DNA from: Sipunculus nudus
Taxonomy: Eukaryota > Annelida > Sipuncula > Golfingiida > Sipunculidae
Length of the DNA stretch: 64,000 bases
Direction of reading: 5' to 3'
Assembly: GCA_026874595.1 (NCBI GenBank)
Contig: CM049317.1
Span: 38,333,901-38,397,900 of the forward strand
The notes beneath the pieces were generated by a model. The model ran no database searches, was not told where the DNA came from, and saw only the letters and a list, made by a program, of their open reading frames with translations. This document shows positions 57,507-64,000 of this stretch, piece after piece. Made by a program: the position numbers and the translations under genes. The first letter of the stretch is position 1. Each line of letters starts with the position of its first letter.

Positions 57507-57702
57507 TTATCTGGAATAATCCCACTTAAAGATGGCGCAGTGGCCGCTCTCCACCGTGACGTCATTCATGTTGTATGACTTGCCCTTTGCCAGCCCTCCA
57601 CCGGATGTGACGACACACTCTGCTGAATTATCTATCGCAAAAGACGAACTTCTCAGCGAACCCTTGAAATTAGCTGTACCGAAGTTGATGGCCACCAGAA
57701 AC
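57507..57702 (-). CDS. GH13-like gene terminal exon: C-terminal beta domain and stop
   Basis: The acceptor is ATATTTTAG. One base completes the split Arg codon, followed by 64 codons and a TAA stop. It opens RFLVAINFGTANFKG, the conserved (F/Y)-L-V-x-x-N-F-G strand of the GH13/SLC3 C-terminal domain, and closes VESGHCAIFKWDYSR. Two cysteines, in AECVVTS and SGHCAIF, lie where they could pair. There is no C-terminal extension like that of vertebrate rBAT, so the end resembles maltases and 4F2hc more closely. The + strand open frame here is an antisense shadow. Confidence 0.88.
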
Positions 57703-60700
57703 CTAAAATATACGACAAACTTGTACACATTGTGGTGAGACGACAAAGATAGTTGGCGACTGACAAAAATGTCCTCATTGCATGTCGTTACATTGTCAGG
57801 TTATACTGTAGCCGAAATAATCCATGCAAAACTTCAGGATATACCATTTCCATTGAGTATTCAGGCTTTCTGCGGGCTTAGGGTGATACCAAGAGCCGTT
57901 AGATACAAGCCAAAACACCTTTTAGACTAAATATATACCCCTTTGACACACAAAACGTTTTCAAACCGATTTGAGCAGAACGGTTTGCTCAAACCGGTTA
58001 AGTACGCTCATACGGCCATCTGGCACCGGTGCGTGTTGTGTACATTTCACATATGCTTCTTGGTATATAGAACTGGCACCATAGAGCTTTATGCAGGGTA
58101 CAACACCCCATTTTTGGATTTAATCAATTCCTAATTAATTTTATTATGAGTTATTAATTTGTTTATTATTTGTTTTTTTTTCTTTTTTTCCCCTCTTTTT
58201 ATGATCTCCCTCGCTCGGGACGTCCCCGGCGGATACTTCGTACCTGACCTTCATTGCTTACTTCAGTTTAACGGTGTAATAAATCACTATAGCCTTTTTT
58301 CTTTCGGTTATCTGTATTCTGATCTGCTTCTCTACTTTAACTCCTCTTATCCAAGAATTTGATATATTACATTAGCCAAGGTATTTGTAACCGTTTTGGT
58401 TTGCTGTCAATTCAGACATATTTGTATATGTGAGTGATGTTTGCAGGTGGCATACCTGCAGTTTGTTAAACTGATCATTAATCGTGTATTAACACATACA
58501 TAAATGGAACAATGTAACAGCATGCTGACACAAGCGTTCGCGCGTGCGCTGTGACCGAGTTGCTGCTTGAAAACTGGGTCCAAATGGATATTTTGTTGTT
58601 GTTTTTTTTTATAAGTCAATAACTAAGTGGAGACATATTAGTGATAATCTCTTGACTGATTTGATTTTCCATTATTGATACAATTTTGGAACTAGATTTT
58701 TTAAATCATCCACTGAATGCTTTGGCCATTGAATTAAACAGAATCAGACCCAGAGATAATGTCCTACCTGCTTTGGCCATCGAACTCCCTGACGTACGAG
58801 AAGATGTTCTCATTGACCGTGGCCAGGTGCATGTTGCCGTAGTGGAACGAGTGTTCTGTGGCTCTGAGGGCCGCCACGTCCTTGTAAACGCGGAATGCCG
58901 AGGTCGCGCTCCCATTCTGTACCTACAGCCAAATTATTAAACAAAATTATCAAAACGATATCATGGAGGAACGGCTAAGTTAGATGGTCACTTTAATCCA
59001 TACAATTGCGATGTAGGTTAAAATTATTGTTAAATGTCTATAGATGACATTTTACATAACAGTTATACCAAGGCGCCCCCGTACGTAGGTTTTTGGAGGA
59101 TATTAGGGCCCGGAAACTCACAAAAAAATCTGTATAATATCAGAATGTCTGTTTTATATCAGTAACACTGTGCCCCGATGGGCATCACTTTAACCTTAGG
59201 CAATGAAAATCAATAAAGCTTTTGTCATAACAGGTTGTTAACATACCCCAATATCTGATATAAAAAGTATATAACAAACTGTTGTGCTAGTTGTTCCTGC
59301 CTCGGTCCGTTGTTACATTGATATCGTGATTTACTCCAGGTATGACATATGTTAAATGAGTATATGTACTCTTTTAACACACTAAGTGGTTTTTATTTGT
59401 TAATTAAATCGGTTTCAAAGCCGTACTTTGCGTGTACACGGGTATGAAGCACTAGTGCGAGGCGTACATTTTACATATGAAACCATGTATAACAACGTGC
59501 TGAAACAAGTATTCGCTTTTGCGCTATGACCCAGTTGCTGCTTCAAAACTAACGTTAGGTCTGGACCGTCTAGATTCCGATCATAACGTTCACACGACAC
59601 TTTAATGAAGCGGATAATTCGATTCGCATTGGAAACGGCTGGAAATGGTTTGAAACCATCTGAGCAAAATCCCAAAGTTTTCGCCAAAACTGATTCAAAC
59701 GATTTTGGATGGTCCCGTGAACGCTCAGATCGCTTTAAAACGGCCTACATAGCCGTGTGAAAGGGGTATACGGCTCACGTAACGTATAAATAACGTAAAT
59801 CACATGTTAATCAGGTAATCAGCTTCAATGGCCGTTGTAACTTCATTTCAGAGCCAATATTTAATTTAGTTATCGTTATCATTTAACGCCATGGGCCTTG
59901 TTTGTTGAGACCCAGAGGAGCCCCCTCCCCTCCGAGCTAAGTTCATCCGCTAAGATTCCCCGGAACCCCCCCCCCCCCCCCCCCCCTTATGACACCCTTG
60001 ACAAAATACCTATCTCAGAATATCATCATTTTCTTTGCTACCAAAAAGTATGAAATTATTATTATATTAATTTAATTTTTACGAAAGTAAGTTTTGCTCA
60101 ATTTCCACAAGTATTGTATTCATAATTAAAATTTATATTTAAACATTCAAAAACATGGGCAACATGAGGAAGTTTTTCTTGTTTTCCTGAAATAATAAAT
60201 TGTCCTGTTAACTTCACCAAAATATCTATGCGATATCACGAAACACTGTCAAATATTAAACCTATTAAACTCGATCGAGGAACCGAGTCACAAACAATTA
60301 CATATTTATGCCTAGCTTTACGAATGATGCCCGACTTTACTTATCTGTCCGGACTTTACTCTGTCCTTTTTATTCTCGTTGTTTTACTCACCTGAACATT
60401 TGTGGTGTTATAATTTTCCGGTAGAGGTAGCCACGGGGTCGGAGCATTACCGCTGAAGTTGGAAAAACCGGCAAGCAGACCTGTTGACCACTGCATGGGG
60501 GTCCGAAAGCCGTCTCTAGAGAAGTCCTGAAACCATAATGTATAAAGAGAGAATATGTAAAGAGAGTGTGCATATGTGTGTATGTATGTGTGCTTATATA
60601 TACATATACTGGATATTTTATCGAATTCAAAAGTAAATTTTTCGATGACCTGATAATTGTGATGAAGAAATCACTGGATGAGATCATGTATTGAACTTTG

Positions 60701-61936
60701 CGAGAGCTGGTGGAGGAAACGTGTGTTTTGTTTCCTTTATTTGGTACTTGTGACATACCACTGACACTCACGGTATGGTTATATCGCGCGGGGTCCTTGC
60801 CCTGACTCTCGGACACGTTGTTGTTGGTCATGCCGATCTCTTCTCCGTAATACGTGAACGGCACCCCCGGTAACGTCATGCGGAGTACCAGGACGGGGAT
60901 AACACGGGGGTCTCTGCTGGCGGTACGGGAGATGTCCTGAGTCCCAGTCTGTCAAACACACAACTCTTGACTGGTCACTTTATCCTACCGTATACTAGTA
61001 TACGTGCGGTTAGGGCAGATCTTTTATTTACATGCATACACACATCATAGATGGATATTTATAATAACAAAAATTAACACAACCCAGTGAGAAGATTAAA
61101 CAAAATTTAATTTGCGAAACTAATTTTTGTGTAAGAATCTTTACAGAGAGACAGACAGTACAGGAAATATTGCATGTTCCCTATTTCTAAAACTGATAGA
61201 AATTTTGCCCGCATGTCTTCAACTACTTTAAACCTCTTTTCTTTAGTGATGGGGAATGTTCAAGGTAGATATTCAAGTTTATTTTATAAGAAAATAATTA
61301 ATGTTTTCATCTAGTTTATTTTATCATTTATTTTCTTTATGCGCTAATTGTTATGATGTGAAAGACTTTTATGGCTTTATTTTTCCTTGAAGTTTTCAGT
61401 TCATTTGACTTTACTATTCATATGTTCTGTTGTCTTCTTTGTAAATGTGCAAAGACAACATAAAACATGTCATTTACTATCACATTAAATAAGCCATACA
61501 TTTTAAGAGATCTTGTATTATTTGTCTCTTCTTTTTTTCTAATGTATACTTGTGGCTGTCATTATTATTATTATTTTTTTTTTATTTCTTCCGGAAATAT
61601 TCTACCCCAAGGTGTTAATTGTTATAGATATTATGGAAGACAAAATAAACAGAGAAATAGATATATAAATACAAACATCACACCCCGACATGTCAGTGTT
61701 GTTTATAAATGCGTCCATGCGTTCCCTTGCTATTACCTACCAGCCAGGTGCCCGTTGTGTGGTTGGGCTGTGCTCTGATCCAGGGTTCCACCAGATCTCT
61801 AACGCACGTGCCATCGCATGATTCGTTCAGCCTAGACAATACGTAGTTGATTGGCAGGCTGGAGCCCCGCCCCCCATTCAGTCCGTAATAATCCATTGTA
61901 TTATTCACGTTGTCATAACCGTCTGTGATGAGCACT
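57507..61936 (-). CDS. 3' part of a GH13 / SLC3-like (maltase or rBAT-type) gene, five exons joined
   Basis: The model joins 61741-61936, 60772-60948, 60392-60526, 58768-58922 and 57507-57702 on the minus strand. The four introns are 792, 245, 1469 and 1065 bp, all GT...AG, with phases 0, 0, 0 and 2; the first exon opens in phase 2. The joined product is about 286 residues and runs from just before GH13 conserved region III through the rest of the catalytic barrel to the C-terminal beta domain. Family landmarks in order are VLITDGYD, TGTQDISR, LPGVPFTYYGEEIGM, DGFRTPMQW, FSYVREFDG and FLVAINFG. Maltase-type enzymes hydrolyse alpha-1,4 glucosides; SLC3 heavy chains (rBAT, 4F2hc) share the fold but escort amino-acid transporters to the plasma membrane. 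Eight N-glycosylation sequons indicate a secreted or extracellular domain. The N-terminal half lies beyond 64000. Family assignment is strong; the choice between enzyme and transporter subunit is open. Confidence 0.85.
57934..57950 (+). mobile_element. TIR-like end, left member of an inverted pair
   Basis: TATACCCCTTTGACACA matches, on the opposite strand, CGTGTGAAAGGGGTATA at 59754-59770 in 15 of 17 positions. Just inside both ends are similar stretches (GATTTGAGCAGAACGG here, GATCTGAGCG...CACGG in the other). This is typical of a non-autonomous DNA transposon end, with TA or TATA as possible target duplication. An intact exon lies between the two ends, so they may belong to two truncated copies and not to one element. 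Confidence 0.4.
58497..58590 (+). repeat. Diverged dispersed repeat, copy 1
   Basis: It aligns in the same orientation with about 59467-59558. Shared anchors are TGCTGACACAAG versus TGCTGAAACAAG, TTCGC then TGCGCT, and GAGTTGCTGCTT versus CAGTTGCTGCTT followed by AAAACT. A further piece at 58040-58055 (GTACATTTCACATATG) matches 59464-59480. Together they look like two decayed copies of one element lying in adjacent introns. Confidence 0.55.
58768..58922 (-). CDS. GH13-like gene exon: barrel end to C-terminal domain (51 codons plus 2 bases)
   Basis: The acceptor is GGCTGTAG and the donor AGCAG|GTAGGA. The exon begins VQNGSATSAFRVYKDV and contains ALRATEHSF, the conserved helix of the family (usually Y-x-x-L-x-x-L-R), then NIFSYVREFDGQS, the first strand of the C-terminal beta domain. 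The exon ends with two bases of an Arg codon completed by the terminal exon, so the reading frame is preserved. One sequon (NGS) is present. An overlapping + strand open frame at 58686-58940 is its antisense shadow. Confidence 0.87.
59400..59770 (+). mobile_element. Probable MITE-like remnant, right end present
   Basis: The segment contains the second copy of the diverged repeat (about 59467-59558) and ends in the TIR-like CGTGTGAAAGGGGTATA (59754-59770). In between are short self-related pieces such as GGTTTGAAACC. No transposase frame is visible. The left terminus is not identified; it may be truncated near 59400. Confidence 0.42.
59966..59986 (+). repeat. Homopolymer tract of 21 C (21 G on the transcribed strand sense)
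   Basis: An uninterrupted run of 21 C follows a C-rich lead-in (CCCCCTCCCC near 59921 and TTCCCCGGAA near 59957). On the gene's sense strand it is poly-G, which could form intramolecular G-quadruplexes in DNA or pre-mRNA. Its exact length is unreliable in most sequencing. Confidence 0.85.
60392..60526 (-). CDS. GH13-like gene exon: FRTPMQW segment (45 codons)
   Basis: The acceptor is GGTTTCAG and the donor CAG|GTGAGT; the exon is exactly 45 codons in phase 0. It reads DFSRDGFRTPMQWSTG, and RxPMQW is a hallmark of the maltase/oligo-1,6-glucosidase/SLC3 subgroup of GH13. It continues through TPWLPLPENYNTTNVQ, matching the family's W-L-P...VN-V pattern that closes the barrel. Sequons are NFS and NTT. 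No frameshift or stop interrupts it. Confidence 0.9.
60540..60612 (+). repeat. Low-complexity GA/TG/TA microsatellite
   Basis: AAAGAGAGAATATG, AAAGAGAGTGTG, TGTGTGTATGTATGTGTG and TATATATACATATA follow one another in intron 2. It is simple-sequence DNA without an evident role. A spurious minus-strand open frame that reads through it from the adjacent exons is not a gene. Confidence 0.7.
60772..60948 (-). CDS. GH13-like gene exon: region IV and LPGxPxxYYGEEIGM core (59 codons)
   Basis: The acceptor is TTTGACAG and the donor ACC|GTGAGT, both phase 0. The exon reads TGTQDISRTASR and then LPGVPFTYYGEEIGM, the most diagnostic GH13 maltase/SLC3 segment. With the previous exon the join is TWLTGTQDISR, which lines up residue for residue with WVLGNHDxxR of active maltases. 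The invariant NHD of region IV therefore reads TQD: the Asp is kept, the His is Gln and the Asn is Thr. Human rBAT also departs from NHD here. The end, SESQGKDPARYNHT, is the loop before the FRTPMQW strand and carries two sequons (NVS, NHT). An alternative frame open through this exon is a shadow. Confidence 0.9.
60949..61740 (-). other. Intron 1 (792 bp)
   Basis: The intron is bounded by GTAGGT and TTTGACAG. It is AT-rich with a short ATT microsatellite followed by a T run (about 61558-61583) and the palindrome at 60989-61004. The + strand open frame at 61467-61778 shows no recognisable family and overlaps an exon on the other strand, so I do not call it. Confidence 0.75.
60989..61004. repeat. 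Perfect 16-bp palindrome
   Basis: CGTATACTAGTATACG is its own reverse complement. It sits in intron 1, about 40 bp upstream, in the gene's sense, of the exon ending at 60948. A factor site or a chance AT-rich palindrome are both possible. Confidence 0.6.
61741..61936 (-). CDS. GH13-like gene exon: region III to start of region IV (65 codons plus a split codon)
   Basis: The acceptor is TTTTCAG at 61937-61943 and the donor CTG|GTAGGT at 61740. One base completes a split, probably Arg, codon, and then the frame reads VLITDGYDNVNNTMDYYG. In GH13 enzymes this place reads like VLxTEAY, with the Glu as general acid/base; here it is Asp. The segment SLPINYVLSRL aligns with the FPFNFxL stretch of the family. 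NESCDGTC holds two cysteines that could form a small disulfide loop. Sequons are NNT, NES and NHT. The exon ends TGTWL in phase 0 and continues directly into TGTQD of the next exon. No exon that could precede it in the required phase was found at 61937-64000. Confidence 0.85.
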
Positions 61937-62929
61937 CTGAAAACAGAACATCTGCATTTGATCCTGCATGTTTGAAAAGCAAAACGCTAGATTTCAGCTT
62001 TCGCCTGAAAGTTCTTTTTCCGGTCTGACCATGTGTGTACAACCTGGCCACTGCGACAACTAGACATGGTCTAAAAACCCAGTTCTCACCTGTGAACATT
62101 TGCATGCATTAACAATGTAACAAAAGAGAATTATCATACAGTAAGTAATTCGCATAATAATCATTTTCAGCAGTTTACAAGTTGCATTTACCGCTAAAAC
62201 GCTATGTCCCTCAGCAATATACATGCACTTTAGATGCCATACATACGTCAACAAAAGGCAAACAGTATCTCTAATTCACATTTTGTCTTTTTGTGTAACA
62301 TTTTTTACTCGTACATGATGTATGTTTACCTTCCTGCTGGAGCACATTATTTCTGTGGATTAAGCATATATAACTTTTTCGTGGCATCCATTGGGCGTCC
62401 ACTGAGAAATAATAAATAAACAGAAAAGGAAAAAATCAACAGAAACTCTTCATGTGTTCAAAGACTATAATATTACGCCTATATAACATAAAATGTAACC
62501 TTAGTTATATCTATGGACTATTTACCCAGATTGTTCTATTAACAAACACTCTCTCGCAACCCACATATAGACAGTAAACTTCCTCTCAGGCGCTCCTTAT
62601 GCCAAGATAAAGGTTGTATCTATGTTAACGTGTAACTAGTATTCCAAAAAGTTTGGAGAAAATTCAGAGGAGAAGGAAATGGAAAGCTAAGATATATCAA
62701 TATTTAACTGATGCAAGGCCAAATCCAGCTGACTTAACAAGGCTGCTTGCTTTGAGGATGTGATGTGAGTCTCTTTCTACAAAGGATTATGTCTAGGGGA
62801 GAAACATATTTAATTTTGGCTGTTGCGTTAATTTTTAAGATTTGTATTGAGTTTATGTGTTTTAACACTGTTGTTAAAGTTGAAGGATTGTTCTATCATA
62901 TGATCTTTATCAGTCGATATGTTTGTGTG
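61937..62929 (-). other. Upstream intron, no recognised content
   Basis: About 1 kb of AT-rich sequence upstream, in the gene's sense, of the first visible exon. No exon in a compatible phase, tRNA, known repeat or conserved motif was recognised. A splice-like candidate at 62330-62401 was examined and rejected. Confidence 0.5.
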
Positions 62930-63900
62930 TTTTCTTAGTTCTGATGTTTTAGGGAAGCTACCAACTCTCAAGTCTGCTCTGAGCGTCTTGCTTTGTTATA
63001 CTTCTAGTTTATGTAATAAAGTGTGTCTTAGCTGCGACTAAGAACGCTATGGATCTATTTTTGCCCATAGGGCGGATCCATACTTTATACAGGTGTGTAG
63101 CTGCCTCCAGCTTAGGTCCGTCTTCATACAACACATATCATTTAGAGCATTAATCCTACTCCACAATAGTTGTATGATATGCTCTTAGTGAGGGATTCTA
63201 ATGGCTTTGTTTGTAAAATAAATTACACCTAAGAATCTGGCAGCGTCAAAATCTTTTAGATTCTAACTTAACAATAATTTGTCTTTTGGGCTTTACTAAA
63301 TAAATCTGTTTGTATTAAATTGGATTTAGTTTGATTCTCCAAGTGTCACACCAATCGCTAATGCGGTCGAGCTGCCCTTGGGAGTCTCAGCTACAAGCAT
63401 AAACTCCTCAGATTTTGTACAGTTATGATTAACCATAAGGGAACTATCTGTCAGGAATGAGGAGATTAATCTCACCAGTTTATGTGGCAGATGGGATCTT
63501 ATAACTATAACGCGGAGACCGTCAGACCATACTGCATCAAAGGCCTTTTCCACGTCGAGAAATGTGACTAAGGTGTGCTGTCTTCACTTCGTACCGTTCA
63601 TGATAGCTGACAAAGCCGGAATATATGATCACATGTTGACCTGCCGGAGCGAAAGCCTGATTGATCTTCATTAACAAATAGGCCACGCAGCTCGGTCGGT
63701 CTATTGTCTCTAAAAACGTAGTAATTTGGTTCTTAATCATTTTTAAATAGTTTGTCCAAGCAGGGTAGCAAGCAATTTAGGATAGAAATTTGTCTTTTGG
63801 CAGTTGTCTTGCCCGGTTTCGGGATCATGGTTGGCAATGCTCTTTTGTTTTCGACCGGAAACCAACCTTGGAGAATATAAAGTATATAATTAGCACTCTT
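62930..63900 (-). pseudogene. Decayed non-LTR retrotransposon (LINE) reverse-transcriptase fragment
   Basis: Read on the minus strand from 63900 downward, the landmarks of a jockey/CR1-like reverse transcriptase follow in order: GWFPVENKRALPTMIPKPGK (about 63870-63810), QISILNCLLPCLDKLFK, NEDQSGFRSGRSTCDH (63672 down), TFLDVEKAFDAVWSDGLR (about 63562 down), LISSFLTDSSLMVNHN, and PKGSS in place of PQGSV (about 63380). After only about 125 bp comes AARFLGV (63244 down), which normally lies beyond the catalytic YADD motif, and then a weak post-RT region (KYGSALWAKIDP). In-frame stops follow LFKND and FRLCQLS, and a frameshift precedes TFLDVEKAFD. It is therefore inactive. Neither the 5' ORF nor a 3' tail is seen. 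It lies in an intron in the same orientation as the GH13-like gene. Confidence 0.82.
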
Positions 63901-64000
63901 TAGTTAAGGCGTGTTTATTTATTTATTTTATTTTTTTGGCTGCATTTTGCACCTTCGTTGTTATGTTTTTTTTGTTATACGCCTGTTATACTCTTTTTCT

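Larger units (their letters stand above)
57703..58767 (-). other. Intron 4 with T-rich tract and a possible mobile-element end
   Basis: The intron is bounded by GTAGGA and TTTTAG. It contains a T-rich tract at about 58155-58200, a TIR-like sequence at 57934-57950 and a diverged repeat at 58497-58590 (separate entries). Open frames of 60-70 codons in it show no family motif and are not called. Confidence 0.7.
58923..60391 (-). other. Intron 3 (1469 bp)
   Basis: The intron is bounded by GTGAGT and TGTAG. It holds the MITE-like remnant at 59400-59770, a homopolymer tract at 59966-59986, and a 10-bp inverted repeat, TTTATATCAG (about 59152) with CTGATATAAA (about 59252). The remainder is AT-rich and I recognise nothing in it. 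Confidence 0.75.

Noticed and set aside
57532-57738. + strand open frame opposite the terminal exon
   Set aside because: It is an antisense shadow of the well-supported minus-strand exon, with no family motif of its own.
58407-58619. Minus-strand open frame of 70 codons in intron 4
   Set aside because: It has no conserved motif and overlaps a diverged repeat and a T-rich stretch. A frame of this length is expected by chance.
58686-58940. + strand open frame of 84 codons
   Set aside because: It is the antisense of the exon at 58768-58922, whose minus-strand translation matches the GH13/SLC3 family and joins in phase with its neighbours.
60388-60879. Single 163-codon minus-strand open frame
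   Set aside because: It reads through an intron with clear GTGAGT and TTTCAG signals and a microsatellite, and its second half is out of frame with the FRTPMQW exon. Splicing explains the sequence better.
61467-61778. + strand open frame of 103 codons
   Set aside because: Its composition reflects AT-rich intron sequence with an ATT microsatellite. It overlaps a real exon on the other strand and shows no known family.
62330-62401. Candidate upstream exon with TTTCTCAG acceptor and GAAG|GTAAAC donor on the minus strand
   Set aside because: The phase needed to join the exon at 61936 contains a stop codon. The only open frame ends in the wrong phase and shows no GH13 motif.

Overview
The window looks like animal nuclear DNA. 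It holds a five-exon gene fragment with consensus GT/AG introns, a decayed LINE-type reverse transcriptase in an intron, and a very large AT-rich satellite. Codon use, the jockey/CR1-like retroelement and the GH13/SLC3-type protein would suit an invertebrate, perhaps a mollusc or other lophotrochozoan, but that placement is inference. I see no prokaryotic genes, operons, CRISPR arrays or rRNA/tRNA genes.

Positions 1-56829, about 89% of the window, are one uninterrupted head-to-tail satellite that runs off the left edge. The basic unit is 52 or 54 bp. Units differ mainly in their last 12-14 bases, giving tail types A (TCCAACAAATCT, 52-bp unit), B (TCCAAAATATATGG, 54 bp) and C (TATAACAGATTTCC, 54 bp), plus a rare type D. 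A-B-C commonly forms a 160-bp trimer. Above this lie nested duplications of 0.7, 1.45, 1.55, 1.76, 1.93, 2.5, 4.2, 4.5, 4.9, 5.2 and about 20.3 kb, each recognised from shared rare variants at a constant offset. The 60-66-residue open frames in the array are by-products of an 18-codon unit and are not called as genes.

Positions 56830-61936 carry the 3' part of a minus-strand gene. Five coding exons (61741-61936, 60772-60948, 60392-60526, 58768-58922, 57507-57702) join in compatible phases into about 286 residues. They form the second half of an alpha-amylase-superfamily (GH13) protein of the maltase / SLC3 (rBAT, 4F2hc) type. Two positions normally catalytic or near-catalytic in GH13 enzymes are altered, so a non-enzymatic transporter heavy-chain-like role is plausible. 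Upstream exons lie beyond 64000. The predicted polyadenylation signal is only about 65 bp from the satellite edge.

The introns hold diverged repeats with a terminal-inverted-repeat-like pair, a 21-C tract, small microsatellites and a 16-bp palindrome. Positions about 62930-63900 hold a degenerate minus-strand non-LTR retrotransposon with stops, a frameshift and a deletion that removed the catalytic motif region.
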